A DNA stretch of 64,000 nt, from the NCBI RefSeq assembly GCF_905171765.1, contig NC_053390.1, positions 301,113,122-301,177,121 on the forward strand, given 5' to 3'. Below, piece after piece: positions 10,759 to 22,303 of this stretch (position 1 is the stretch's first letter; every line of letters starts with the position of its first letter). The notes under the pieces are model-generated. The model had not been told where the DNA came from, searched no databases, and saw only the letters and a list, made by a program, of their open reading frames with translations. The DNA comes from Bufo bufo (lineage: Eukaryota > Chordata > Amphibia > Anura > Bufonidae). The position numbers were made by a program, and so were the translations under genes.

Positions 10759-11336
10759 GTTTAATCTAATGACAATCCCGTATGTCACTTACTATAAGGA
10801 TATGGGGTGTTACAGTAGAGACAGATATCAGATGCACTGTACCTCTGTTAAATGTTTCCTCTTCTATATAAAATCTGGAAATGAACAAAACCAAACTAAC
10901 TTAAACAGAGCCATCTATCGGTCATAAGCAGTTTTCAATATAAAAGAAGCGTCACAGGATGAGCACAGTAATAGAGATGCTACTGCTGGAGTACAAAGTC
11001 CAGCATTCTCTCTCCTAAATACAAGATTACCATTACACTCTGCTTAGAAAAGGCTCCTTGGGCAGGTGATGTCTAACTGGTGGGACTTTGCTTTGCTAGA
11101 TGCGGCCAAGAGATTGATTTTTATATTTCTGTTTTGATTTCTTAAGGAGTGGGAGAAGCAAAATGTTTCATCAGAGCATATTTACAAGAACACAGATTAA
11201 AGGGACACTGACAGGCCCTATAAACATATTTAGTTATTCCTATGCAGTCATAGATCTATTAAAGTGTATTCCAACAATATAAGAGTACCCCCTGTCCGCA
11301 TTGTAAACCATGTAAAAACAACTTTATATTCATCTG
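10759..11336. other. Upstream region of the V gene and edge of a repeat
   Basis: The region 5' of the V gene (minus strand) is AT-rich with a tatataaaa stretch near 10865, but no clear octamer or TATA in the usual place. From 11197 a TTAA followed by agggacactgacaggccc begins a sequence that looks like the end of a common dispersed frog repeat. Its other end was not found here. No gene is seen. Confidence 0.5.
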
Positions 11337-11470
11337 TGAATCACATTTCTTTATGCCCAAGGGGCATTTTTTTTCACATTTCTTTATGCCCAAGGGGCGT
11401 TTTTTCACATTTCTTTATGCCCAAGGGGCGTTTTTTCACATTTCTTTATGCCCAAGGGGCGTTTTTTCTC
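11337..11470. repeat. 31-34-bp tandem repeat x 4
   Basis: Four head-to-tail units of cacatttctttatgcccaag followed by gggcgttttttt. It sits about 150 bp before the start of duplication copy 2. Confidence 0.93.
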
Positions 11471-12344
11471 CTACCTTCGTGTCCAGCCGCGCCTCAACTG
11501 TCGATTCCTAGCGTTGCCCAGCTCATTATTATTCACTGCGCTGGGCGGCTCTTACATTCCCCGATCCTGTCAGTTGCCGCGCATGCCCGATAGATACTTA
11601 TGGGCATCGGCCTCAATCGGACCATCTGCTCATGCGCCGGCACCCTTCCAAGCCTGTAATTGAATCCAGCGCCCGAGAGAAGAGTGTCCATATTCTGTGT
11701 GTTTCTGTGACATACACTGTCCTGCATCCAAAACTGTTTCTATAGGACAAATTCCGAAAATCTGGGCCTAATCTAGTGTCAATATACTGTGTGTTTCTGT
11801 GACATATACTGTCCTGCATCCAAAAACTGTCCTGCATCTAAAAACAGTTTCTTTAGGGCAAATTCCAATAATATGGGCCAACTGACTTCACATAGATGTC
11901 TACAGAACCTGTTCTATTGAACTCTTATACAAGTAGAGCCCCCCGACAGAGTGGAGAGGGTGTCAGCAGTAAGTTTGTGCTGACATCACTTATTATTTTG
12001 CCCTTCCTCTGATTCGTCAGAAAAATAATCCCCAAAAAATGGATCCTGTCTGTTGAGCATCCACCTTCACTCGGTCAGCATTTGGTCAGTAATCCATCAA
12101 TATTGCTCATGCCAAAAAAAACAGGGGTGGATCCAAAACAGAAATGACACAAGAATGGAGTATTTCCATGGATTCTGTGTTTTGTACCCACTCCTGCTCT
12201 TGGCTACCAAATTATAAGCCAATTCTGATAGGACCGTACAGGCCTTACAGCTGCTACACAGACAGAATCCAATAAATGATGATGTCAACCAGGTCGAAAG
12301 GCATAAGAGTGGCCCAGTCATGAAGTAGGGAGGGTGGGAACAGC

Positions 12345-12740
12345 ATGAGAAGTCCACAGAGTGGCCCACTGACAGAGTATGGAGGTGGTGGCAGCATCAG
12401 AAAGAGGCCACAGAGTGGCACAATGACAGTGTGGAGGTGGTGGCAGCATCAGGAGGCCAAAGAGTGGCAAGGTGACATAGTGTGGAGGTGGCAGCAGCAT
12501 GAGGCAACCACAGAGTGGCAAGGTGACATAGTGTGGAGGTGGCAGCAGCAGCATGAGGAGACCACAGAGTGGTAAGGTGACATAATGTGGAGGTGGCAAC
12601 AGCATCAGAAGACCACAGAGTTGAAAGGTGACAGTGTGGAGGTGGCAGCAGCATGAGGAGACCACAGAGTGGCAAGGTGACATAGTGTGGATGTGGCAGC
12701 AGCATCAGGAGACCACAGAGTGACCCGGTGACAGAGTGGG
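12345..12740. repeat. Minisatellite, about 51 bp x 8 (copy 2)
   Basis: Same array as at 840-1235 with a few substitutions, for example gaggccacag for gagaccacag. It is non-coding. Confidence 0.88.
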
Positions 12741-12894
12741 GGGTGAGTGTCAATACCAGTACCAGCTGAAGATGATGGGTGAAAGAGCACTTGGCATCAG
12801 ATGTGTGGCATTAGGCGGGTGGCATCATCAGAATAGTAGCTGAGGCAGGTAGCCAGAAGAAACCGGTCTCTTTTGTCAAAGTGTTGGTGTGGCA

Positions 12895-13296
12895 CTATTC
12901 ATCCTGATTCATCTTGACAAAGGTCAGTCTCTCCACATTTTGGATGGATAGGCGAGTTCTTCTTGGGGTAACTATGGCCCCCTCCACACTAAACACCCAC
13001 TCTGATGCCACACTACTGGCCAGGCAGGACAGCTTTCTCAGGGCAAACTCAGCCAGATGAGGCCCCAAATCCAGTTTGGCTGCCCAATAATCCAGCGGAT
13101 CTTCAATGATGGCTGGCAGGATGCACTCCAAGTATGCCACCACCTGCTGGTTCAGGTTCTGCTCTATGTCTAGCTGCTGGTGAGTAGTTTCTTTACTAGG
13201 TGGGTGAAGAAAGCTGCTCATCAGCGACTCTAGACTCAGACTGTTGCTGATGGAACTGCTACTGCTCCTGCCACCCCACCCTTCCCCAGAAACCAT
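12895..13296 (-). pseudogene. hAT transposase C-terminal fragment, copy 2
   Basis: Predicted 133-residue product identical to the fragment at 1388-1789. It retains only the hAT dimerisation domain and is a duplicated relic. Confidence 0.85.
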
Positions 13297-13596
13297 GGCT
13301 GTGTAAGACTGTCAGTAATCATCTTAGGGGAAAAAGGGGGGGAAGGGGTAAGCCCCCTTTAACACTTCTGGCCCCTCCCATGCTAACCCAACCATAAACA
13401 ACACTGACACCAAATCTCTCTTTATGTTCTTTATTGTCATTGTTGGATGGTAGTCGGCCACAGCTATTTATTAACGGCATAACCATAAACCAAACCATGC
13501 GATCTGCCAGCCGCTGGCCTCCCAGCGGGCAGTTACGCCAATTTTGTCTCCAACATCTTACTTTTCTTTTCCTGCCACCATGGAGGAGACCCACCC

Positions 13597-14211
13597 TCAA
13601 ATGGGGCTCCGACCACCACCCAACAAGAACATGGCCTGTTCTACCCCATCTTGTAGACCAGAAAGAAAATTGTCCAAGCCAATATCGGACAAGTGGACAC
13701 CGTCTGGCCTCATAAATGAACGGTTGTCGCCCTCCAACTGCCAATGACGAATATTCACACCTCCACGGGACCTAACAAAGCGGGATATCCACGCATTCAC
13801 TGTGCGCCTGCATTTTTCGACCGCCTCACCGTCCCTACCCCCTTGCCATACCACCCTTGGAACGATCTTAGACCATACCAACACCACTTCTCTAAAGAAG
13901 GACGGAAACCACTCTAGATTGGACCGCATCAAGGTCAAGAGCTCCATCAATGGCATGGAGCCAATATTGTTACCCCCGGCATGGACGACCAAAATCACTT
14001 GGCCACTTGCTTGCATCCCAATCTCGACCACTTGTGAAAGGAGCTGAGACCATCTGAGGCCACGAATCCCTCTCCCACCAGATCTGCATTCAGCTCTCTG
14101 TGCGGCCCAAAAAATGCATGAATGACCAGCCATCCATACGGTTGGTCTTACTGCACCTGCAAGAAAACAACAGTTAGAACAAAATGCCACATTCTTATAA
14201 CCCCATAACAA
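13597..14211 (-). CDS. SGNH/GDSL-like hydrolase ORF of Ngaro element, copy 2
   Basis: A 204-codon frame nearly identical to that at 2090-2704, with the GHS serine motif and the DGVH Asp-His pair. The Asn block reads HAGGNNIG, so the residue after the catalytic Asn is changed relative to copy 1. It lies directly downstream of the recombinase relic at 14264-16050 on the same strand. The same possible splice acceptor precedes GAVRPTV. The frame is open but its host element is broken. Confidence 0.65.
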   Translation of the reverse strand: MLWGYKNVAFCSNCCFLAGAVRPTVWMAGHSCIFWAAQRAECRSGGRGIRGLRWSQLLSQVVEIGMQASGQVILVVHAGGNNIGSMPLMELLTLMRSNLEWFPSFFREVVLVWSKIVPRVVWQGGRDGEAVEKCRRTVNAWISRFVRSRGGVNIRHWQLEGDNRSFMRPDGVHLSDIGLDNFLSGLQDGVEQAMFLLGGGRSPI

Positions 14212-14263
14212 CTAAGTGAACTGCATCAAATAATGAATGACCCAGTGATTATTTATTTTCTTT

Positions 14264-16050
14264 TTATAAAAGGTCAGTTCTAATATACCTTATAAAGCAG
14301 GCAGATTTCCATCTGCCGATACTCATAACCTCTGACTCCGGCAAACCCGCCCTAGCGGCTTCCGTCGCAGCCCTGATTCGGAATTTATGGGTGCCAAATT
14401 CTTTGGAATTCATCCCCGCCAGCTCTAAACAAGCCCTAAAAACCGTAATGAACTGGAATTTGGTCAGAAAGGATCCATTCGCATGCGCAAAGAAACTATG
14501 GCCGGCAATGCGCAGAGAACTATAGTTAGATGTCAGTTATACCGGGCAAGCTACACCGGGAACCGAGTGTAGATGGATCCAAGAGCCACTACCGAACTGG
14601 TCTGTCTTGGAACGACTCACCCGGATCCTCAATGAGTTATTACCCAGAACAACATCCGTACAAGAAAGACCACCCGGTTTGCGACCGGAGGGGGCTACCA
14701 ACTCGCTGATTCGCAGGGCCGCAAAAAAGGCTATACTAAAGCTATGGGAAAACAACGCAACCTCAAATGGGGACACACAAACCTCAGGAAGCTTAGAAAA
14801 AAGTCTGTCTAATAGATTGAACGATACAGGACGCCGACATTCCCGGTAAACGAGCTCCTTCTTCCAACCATGCAAAGCCTGCCAGATAATAAACTGCTTG
14901 GTAATGTCCGGCCAGTTGCGCAATTGAAAATGGAAGGCGATACTCGAAAGCCGTCGCTGCGCAACTGATGCCGAGACTCCCCTAGATCGTAATTGCAGTA
15001 ACTATTCAATTGTGACTATTAGGCTGAATTCACACGGGCGAGTATTCCGCGCGGATGCGATACGTGAGTTGAACGCATTGCACCCGCACTGAATCCCGAC
15101 CCATTCATTTCTATGGGGCTGTTCACATGAGCGGTTATTTTTCACGCATCACTTGTGCGTTGCGTGAAAATCGCAGCATGTTCTATATTTTGCGTTTTTC
15201 ACGCAACGCAGGCCCTATAGAAGTGAATGGGGTTGCGTGAATATCGCAAGCATCCGCAAGCAAGTGCGGATGCGGTGCGATTTTCACGTACGGTTGCTAG
15301 GAGACAATCGGGATGGAGACCCGATCATTATTATTTTCCCTTCTAACATGGTTATAAGGGAAAATAATAGCATTCTGAATACAGAATGCTTAGTACAATA
15401 GCGCTGGAGGGGTTAAAAAAAAAATAAAAAATTTAACTCACCTTAGTCCACTTGCTCGCGCAGCCCGGCTTCTCGTCTGTCTCCTTTACTGAACAGGACC
15501 TGTGGTGACGTCACTCCGGTCATCACATGATCCATCACATGATCTTTTACCATGGTGATGGATCATGTGATGACGGAGTGAAGTCACCACAGGTCCTGTT
15601 CCTGTAATGAATGCTCACCACAGGTCCTGTTCAGCAAAGGAGACAGACGAGAAGCTGGACAGCGCGATCAACTGGACTAAGGTGAGTCAAATATTTTTTT
15701 ACTTTTTTTAACCCTTCCAGTGCCATTTTACTATGCTTTCTGTATTCAGAATGCTATTATTTTCCCTTATAACCATGTTATAAGGGAAAATAATACAATC
15801 TACAGAACACCGATCCCAAGCCCGAACTTCTGTGAAGAAGTTCGAGTTTGGGTACCAAACATGCGCGATTTTTCTCACGCGAGTGCAAAACGCATTACAA
15901 TCTTTTGCACTCGCGCTGAAAAATCACAGGTGTTCCCATAACGCACCCGCACATTTTCCCGCAACGCCCGTGTGAACTCAGCCTGAATCGCAGATCATCT
16001 CTGGAACCCACGTCTCGACCACCCACCATACCCCCCTATTCCTTCCACGC
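14264..16050 (-). pseudogene. Ngaro/DIRS tyrosine recombinase, interrupted by a MITE
   Basis: Reading down the minus strand: an N-terminal TWQAHSKAW block near 16000-16050, the MITE at 15022-15983, then LQLRSRGVSASVAQRRLSS, a core with FAALRISELV (first catalytic Arg) and SRSKTDQFG (14537-15009). After an in-frame TAA near 14537 come the HxxR block GTHKFRIRAATEAARAGLP and the catalytic-Tyr block CFIRYIRTDLL. The domain order is that of a DIRS/Ngaro recombinase, which would integrate a circular DNA copy. The stop and the MITE make it non-functional. Confidence 0.8.
15022..15983. mobile_element. Foldback MITE, about 0.96 kb
   Basis: Ends are inverted: ggctgaattcacacgggcg on the left and cgcccgtgtgaactcagcc on the right. 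Most of the element folds on itself. The arms carry a ttattttcccttataacatg-type block and the centre near 15550 contains catcacatgatc palindromes. Flanking triplets are tta and tga, so a 3-bp TWA target duplication of the PIF/Harbinger type is possible but imperfect. It lies between recombinase codons and has no ORF of its own. Confidence 0.78.
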
Positions 16051-16054
16051 CTTA

Positions 16055-17104
16055 CTATGAGCCTGCCAGGTCGCAGGGGAAACAGAGGATATGACCAACG
16101 GCATCATTTGCTGTCCACCAAGTACCACAGGTGTTGTGGGCATTCCTGGCCCTCCTGATCCGCTTCCGGAAGAAAGGACCGAAAATCCTGCCAACGAAAA
16201 CGGGAAAGGGCATCAGCAACTTTATTATCCACCCCCGGGACATGCCGGGCCCTGAAATAAATATTGAACTCGAGGCACCTAAGCACCAGAGCAAGGCCAA
16301 GACCAGGAGGGAAGAAGAAGAGAATTATCAGTCCAAAAAAAACGTGCCTGTTGGATTACCTGCTCCCCCATAATTCCACCGCCACAATAATCGGGAACAA
16401 CTCGAGTAAAGTGAGGTTCTTACATAACCCAGAGGAAAACCACGCATCAGGCTATGGGGCAGCACACCACTCCTTCCCAAAAATGGTCCCGAAACCGCAG
16501 GACCCTGAAGCATCTGAAAACAGAGACAACTCAGAACTGGGGATTTCTTTTGCCATATAGCATGTATGGCCATTGTAAGAGCTTTAACGCCCTGAGTGGC
16601 CAATGACGGACGCCGTGCAAAAACTCGACCCATGGGCATAACCCTGCATGCAAAACATAGAAGACCTAATAAGGACTGAAGCTGGAGAAGGGTTACTTTT
16701 TTGACTGCTAAAAAACCATGAATCAAGCCAAAGAGTCTCTGGAGGTTCTCACGCAGCAACCGAAAAACCATGTCCACAGTGTCAATTTCGATACCTAGAT
16801 ATGACAACCGTGCGACCGGGTCCTCAGTTTTTTCTGCCAAAATGGGAACCCCAAACTGAGCCATCCTCCCCAAGAAATTATTCAACAGGGATAAGCAACC
16901 GTTACCCGACCCGGGTAAAAGAAAATTATCGAAATAATGTAAAACCGATGTAGAGCCCGTATCATAACGAACTACCCACTCTAGGAAGAACCCAAACATC
17001 TCAAAATAATGGCATGAAATGGAACAACCCATGGGAAGGCACGTGTCATAGTAAAACTGACCATCCACGCAGCAACCTAACAAATGGAAACAATTAGGTA
17101 CACA
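16055..17104 (-). pseudogene. Ngaro/DIRS reverse transcriptase and RNase H
   Basis: From 17104 downwards the frame shows YYDTCLPMGCSISCHYFEMF and a HYFDNFLLPG block where the YxDD-type RT core is expected (here FDNF, so the second Asp is lost). Then follow LSYLGIEIDT and the RT thumb. Around 16286-16104, in a shifted frame, is the RNase H end HVPGVDNKVADALSRF, typical of DIRS-order elements. Frameshifts and the changed catalytic motif show decay. The upstream part is cut at 17104 by hAT-A. It is the upstream partner of the recombinase and hydrolase ORFs below it. Confidence 0.82.
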
Positions 17105-18005
17105 ATTGTCCAGCCTGGGCACAGTTCTGGAGGATGAGGAGGTGGAGGATGAGGAGGAGGAGATGGAGGAGGAGGAACCATGTTCACAGCAGGGTGGCAC
17201 CCAGACCAGCTCATGGCCATCACTGGTGCGTGGATGGGGGGATACAGAGGACACAGACGATACACCTCCCACAGAGGACAGCTTTTCGTGGCCTCTGGGC
17301 AGCCTGGCACACATGAGCGATTACATGCTGCAGTGTCTCCGCAACGACCGCTGAGTTGCCCACATTCTAACTTGTGCTGATTACTGGGTGGCCACGCTGC
17401 TGGATCCCCGTTACAAGGACAATGTACCATCCTTAATTCCCTCACTGGAGCGTGATCGTAAGATGCGCGAGTACAAGCGCACGCTGGTAGACGCGCTGCT
17501 GGTGGCATTCCCACCTGACAGCGGGGGCACAGTGGAAGCACAAGGCAAAGGCGAAGGCAGAGGAAGAGGTCGCCAACGCAGCTGGGGTACCGCCAGCACC
17601 TCAGAAGGCAGGGTTAGCATGGTCGACATGTGGAAAAGCTTTGTCAGCACGCCACAACAACCAGCACCACCAACTGATATGGAACGTCTTAGCAGGAGGC
17701 AGCATTTCACCAACATGGTGGAGCAGTATGTGTGCACACGCCTACATCTACTGAATGATGGGTCTGCCCTCTTCAACTTCTGGGTCACCAAATTGGGCAC
17801 ATGGCCTGAGCTTGCGCTTTACGCCTTGGAGGTGCTGGCCTGCCCTGCAGCCAGTGTATTATCTGAACGTGTGTTTAGCACGGCAGGGGGCGTCATCACA
17901 GACAAGCGCAGCCGCCTGTCCACAGCCAATGTGGACAAGCTCACGTTCATTAAAATGAACCAGGCATGGATCCCTCAGGACTTGTCCGTACCTTGTGCAG
18001 AATAG
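17105..18005 (+). pseudogene. hAT-A transposase, C-terminal third
   Basis: The frame begins with an acidic Glu-rich linker, then HMSDYMLQCLRNDR, an in-frame TGA at 17352-17354, and continues in the same frame with DYWVATLLDPRYKDN. The hAT dimerisation domain follows: NFWVTKLGTWPELALYALEVL, CPAASVLSERVFSTAGGV, LTFIKMNQAWIPQ and a stop at 18003-18005. The BED finger and the first two catalytic Asp regions are missing, cut off at the Ngaro junction near 17104. The family is close to hAT-B at 28930-31926. Confidence 0.88.
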
Positions 18006-18518
18006 ACATGTATGCCGGCACTAAGCAGCCATTGTTATACTGCAGCGCAATTGCTCATGTTTGTATTTTGAATATTTTACACTCTTTTGGAGTGTACCTT
18101 AAGTTTACAAAATTAAATTAAAACCAAAAACCTGTGTTGGCTATCTCGTCCTCCTCCACCGCCGCTTCCACCTACACCGCTACGTCCACTGCCTCCTCAA
18201 ACTCCTACTCCATATGGAACTCCACCTCATGAATCCATTTTTTTTTTTTGTACGTGTTTTATTTTATATCATTTCATTACTTTGTCATTTACATTTTCTG
18301 GTGTAATTCACAAATTTTTGGGTGTATAGTACTACTGCTCTACCTAGTAGGCCGGTAAAAAAATAAAAATAAATTGTCATTAACATTTTCGGGTGAAATT
18401 CACCAATTTTTGGGTGTATATTGCCACTGCTATACCTAGAATGACGGTTAAAAAAAAAAAAATTGTCATTAACATTTTCGGGTGAAATTCACCAATTTTT
18501 GGGTATATAGTACCACTG
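18006..18518 (+). repeat. hAT-A 3' region with about 80-bp tandem repeats
   Basis: After the stop there is a short AT-rich tail and a cctcctcc-rich stretch, then units of gggtgaaattcaccaatttt followed by a gtataccactgctatacctag block. The array stops at 18518 and the same unit resumes at 24236. This shows that 18519-24235 was inserted into it. Confidence 0.8.
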
Positions 18519-19175
18519 CTGTTAACCAAAACAAGCAATGCAACAGCTCACTGCAAACCAAATAAAGTACAAAATTGCATCATAATTGCAAATGCTGAAC
18601 TAATAAGTTAGAGATACTTGGCAAATCGTTTTGTACAAAATTATTTGAGCCCGTCTGCCGAACGTCAAGGCAATCTCTAGTTAGACGGGTTCCTAACACT
18701 AAATATACCTGTTATGTGCCATAGCGGCTATCATATAATTCAGAAAGTGCAGGTTCCACTTACATGCTGGATCTGCCTAAATTTCTGTCATTTTCGGTGC
18801 CAAAATGGCCTCCATTATATCCAGGGAAAACAGTTACCAGCATGCATGCTGGGCCCACTCCACACCACCCCCGGCGCCACATGGTCACCAAGGACTGCAA
18901 TGAGAGTCCACACACTATCTCTCTCCTGGTGCCAGTGGAACCTTCACTTTCTGAATTATATGATAGCCGCTATGGCACATAACAGGTATATTTAGTGTTA
19001 GGAACCCGTCTAACTAGAGATTGCCTTGACGTTCGGCAGACGGGCTCAAATAATTTTGTACAAAACGATTTGCCAAGTATCTCTAACTTATTAGTTCAGC
19101 ATTTGCAATTATGATGCAATTTTGTACTTTATTTGGTTTGCAGTGAGCTGTTGCATTGCTTGTTTTGGTTAACAG
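18519..19175. repeat. Long foldback: 242-bp arms, 173-bp loop
   Basis: Left arm 18519-18760 and right arm 18934-19175 are inverted copies, with one mismatch seen by eye (near 18750). Outer ends read ctgttaaccaaaacaagc. The loop carries ggcctccattatatccaggg and is repeated in inverse orientation at 20077-20220. No ORF is believable. Nearly perfect arms suggest recent formation or gene conversion. Confidence 0.92.
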
Positions 19176-19362
19176 TCTTGTTCTCAGCCATAGCAACGTG
19201 CCCCTGCGCTTTGGGATGTGCTGACTGACCCCCTTTTTCTTTGCAGTTTGTACTGGAGGTGTGGCTGCCTCCCCAGTCGTGCACTCCTGACCAGCTCGTC
19301 TGTCCCACAGGTTGATTTTAATTAGTGTTAGTATATAGCTTGGCCCACTCCCCCTCACTCAC

Positions 19363-20069
19363 TTAAAGGGTTTCTATCACTTCGTTTCACAGAATTAGCT
19401 GTCAGACTCTAGCGATCCGCTAGTGTCTGCTCTAACAAACCATCCTAAAATAATTGCTTTTGGGGCAGCCGTTTTGCTAAAAAAAGAACTTTTATTAATA
19501 TGCTAATGAGCCTCTAGGTGCTATGAGGGCGTCATTAGCACCTAGAGGCTCCGTCTACCTTCACAAACTGCCGCCGCCCAGCACGTCCCTCCAGCCCGCC
19601 CATCTCCTCCGGAATGCTATCCTCCCTGTGAACGTATGTATTCGGCGCATGCGCAGTGAATGTCTGACCGCTTCCCTGCTCAGACATCTCCACTGCGCCT
19701 GCGCCGATGACGTCATAGTGCTCCGAGGAACAGGCGCAGTGGAGATGTCTGAGCAGGGAAGCGGTCAGACATTCACTGCGCATGCGCCGAATACAGGCGC
19801 TCACAGGGAGGATCACATTCAGGAGGAGATGGGCGGGCTGGAGGGACGCGCTGGGCGGCGGCAGTTTGTGAAGGTAGACCGAGCCTCTAGGTGCTAATGA
19901 CGCCCTCATAGCAACTAGATGCTCATTAGCATATTAATAAAAGTTCTTTTTTTTGCGAAACGGCTGCCCCAAAAGCAATTATATTAGGATGGTTTGGCAG
20001 AGCAGACACTAGCGGATCGCTAGTGTCTGACAGCTAATTATGTGAAACGAAGTGATAGAAACCCTTTAA
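19363..20069. mobile_element. TTAA-flanked hairpin MITE, 0.7 kb
   Basis: TTAA occurs at 19363-19366 and 20066-20069, with inverted ends agggtttctatcacttcg and its complement. The whole element folds about a centre near 19718. This is why nearly identical 124-codon frames appear on both strands (19523-19897 and 19535-19909); neither is a gene. A TTAA target points to a piggyBac- or Kolobok-type helper that is not encoded here. Confidence 0.88.
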
Positions 20070-20076
20070 GCCATCT

Positions 20077-20220
20077 GGCACCAGGAGAGAGATAGTGTGT
20101 GGACTCTCATTGCAGTCCTTGGTGACCATGTGGCGCCGGGGGTGGTGTGGAGTGGCCCGACGTGCATGCTGGTAACTGCTTTCCCTGGATATAATGGAGG
20201 CCATTTTGGCACCGATTTTC
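20077..20220. repeat. Inverted copy of the foldback loop
   Basis: This block is the reverse complement of 18790-18933 with a few differences (for example gtggcccgacgtgcatg against catgctgggcccac). It places a second, larger inverted symmetry around the right arm and the TTAA MITE. Confidence 0.85.
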
Positions 20221-20240
20221 CGATTTTCTGGTCCTATATA

Positions 20241-21826
20241 TACACTGCTCAAAAAAATAAAGGGAACACAAAAATAACACATCCTAGATCTGAATTAATT
20301 AAATATTCTTCTGAAATACTTTGTTCTTTACATAGTTGAATGTGCTGACAACAAAATCACACAAAAAAAAAATATGGAAATCAAATTTTTTAACCCATGG
20401 AGGTCTGGATTTGGAGTCACCCTCAAAATTAAAGTGGAAAAACACACTACAGGCTGATCCAACTTTGATGTAATGTCCTTAAAACAAGTCAAAATGAGTC
20501 TCAGTAGTGTGTGTGGCCTCCACGTGCCTGTATGACCTCCCTACAACGCCTGTGCATGCTCCTAATGAGGTGGCGGACAGTCTCCTGAGGGATCTCCTTC
20601 CAGAACTGGACTAAAGCATCTGCCAACTCCTGGACAGTCTGTGGTGCAACGTGACGTTGGTGGATAGAGCGAGACGTGATGTCCCAGATGTGCTCAATTG
20701 GATTCAGGTCTGGGGAACGGGCGGGCCAGTCCATAGCATCAATGCCTTCGTCTTGCAGGAACTGCTGACACACTCCAGCCACATGAGGTCTAGCATTGTC
20801 TTGCATTAGGAGGAACCCAGGGCCAACCGCACCAGCATATGGTCTCACAAGGGGTCTGAGGATCTCATCTCGGTACCTAATGGCAGTCAGGCTACCTCTG
20901 GCGAGCACATGGAGGGCTGTGCGGCCCTCCAAAGAAATGCCACCCCACACCATTACTGACCCAATGCCAAACCGGTCATGCTGGAGGATGTTGCAGGCAG
21001 CAGAATGTTTTCCACGGCGTCTCCAGACTCTGTCACGTCTGTCACGTGCTCAGTGTGAACCTGCTTTCATCTGTGAAGAGCACAGGGAGCCAGTGGCGAA
21101 TTTTCCAATCTTGGTGTTTTCTGGCAAATGCCAAACGACCTGCACGGTGTTGGGCTGTAAGCACAACCCCCACCTGTGGACGTCGGGCCCTCATATCACC
21201 CTCATGGAGTCTGTTTCTGACCGTTTGAGCAGACACATGCACATTTGTGGCCTGCTGGAGGTCATTTTGCAGGGCTCTGGCAGTGCTCCTCCTGTTCCTC
21301 CTTGCACAAAGGCGGAGGTAGCGGTCTTGCTGCTGGGTTGTTGCCCTCCTACGGCCTCCTCCTCATCTCCTGATGTACTGGCCTGTCTCCTGGTAGCGCC
21401 TCCATGCTCTACGCTGGACACTACGCTGACAGACACAGCAAACCTTCTTGCCACAGCTCGCATTGATGTGCCATCCTGGATAAGTTGCACTACCTGAGCC
21501 ACTTGTGTGGGTTGTAGACTCCGTCTCATGCTACCACTAGAGTGAAAGCATCGGCAGCATTCGAAAGTGACCAAAACATCAGCCAGGAAGCATAGGAACT
21601 GAGAAGTGGTCAGGTCACCACCTGCAGAACCACTCCTTTATTGGGGGTGTCTTGCTAATTGCCTATAATTTCCACCTGTTGTCTATCCCATTTGCACAAC
21701 AGCATGTGAAATTGATTGTCACTCAGTGTTGCTTCCTAAGTGGACAGTTTGATTTCACAGAAGTGTGATTGACTTGGAGTTACATTGTGTTGTTTAAGTG
21801 TTCCCTTTATTTTTTTGAGCAGTGTA
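20241..21826 (-). mobile_element. Tc1/mariner-like element 1
   Basis: Inverted ends read tacactgctcaaaaaaataa on the left and ttatttttttgagcagtgta on the right, with TA at both borders. The length is 1.59 kb. The interior carries a decayed transposase on the minus strand (20501-21560). It is one of two Tc1-like insertions in the block between the hAT-A halves. Confidence 0.9.
20501..21560 (-). pseudogene. Tc1-like transposase, frameshifted
   Basis: Three frame segments are visible. 21560-21430 has the helix-turn-helix [19 protein letters not shown] with RAVARRF. 21242-21042 has [20 protein letters not shown] and [11 protein letters not shown] with the first catalytic Asp. 20953-20501 has MVWGGISLEG, LLMQDNARPH (second Asp) and DWPARSPDLNPIEHIWD (third acidic residue). 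Frame changes occur near 21425 and between 21042 and 20953, where a 9-bp duplication (gtctgtcac) is seen. The DDE set is present but cannot be made as one protein. Confidence 0.9.
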
Positions 21827-22303
21827 TCATCATGTATCTATATATCTCATGAATTTTTCTATCATCATGTACTATTATATTTATTATCTATTTACATATA
21901 TATTTATATATAATTCCTTATTCTTTCCCTCTCATCCTCCTCACTTTTTTATTTTATTTTTACCATCAGGCATACTACACTACTCATCACTATTTTCTTC
22001 TTCATCATTTTCTCCATTATTATTTATTCTGTACTATTCATAATAATCTGTGAAGTCACTAATCATGGTACTATACTCTTTTGTTTGTACCCTTTTTCAA
22101 CACATTTTTTCTTACCACAATTACACTATATGCAAGATTTTTTCTTTCACTTCTCACCCCTTTTTAGCACTCGATTATTTATTCACTCACATCACCATTA
22201 CTGATTTCAGTATATTACATGTTTTATTATGATTATTCCTGTTGTTGTGTTTTTCTAGTCATGTCTTTGTATGTAATTTATATGCAACATGGATACATAT
22301 ACA
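21827..22303. other. AT-rich spacer between the two Tc1-like elements
   Basis: Simple AT-rich sequence with tctatatatctcatg, cttcttcatcat and similar low-complexity stretches. The frames seen are low complexity and no gene is supported. The same sequence type resumes at 23340, so the second Tc1-like element landed inside it. Confidence 0.6.

Larger units (their letters stand above)
11620..14543. repeat. Segmental duplication, copy 2
   Basis: Direct-orientation partner of 1-3036, shorter by 112 bases, mainly from one missing tandem unit at its left. The shared block ends at 14543; beyond it the tyrosine recombinase gene of the same Ngaro element continues normally. Copy 2 therefore keeps the original context, and copy 1 is the one cut off at a breakpoint. 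Confidence 0.93.

Noticed and set aside
19523..19909. Two nearly identical 124-codon frames on opposite strands
   Set aside because: They follow from the hairpin symmetry of the TTAA MITE.
20796..21497. 233-codon plus-strand frame
   Set aside because: It is antisense to the Tc1-like transposase, whose motifs are read on the minus strand.
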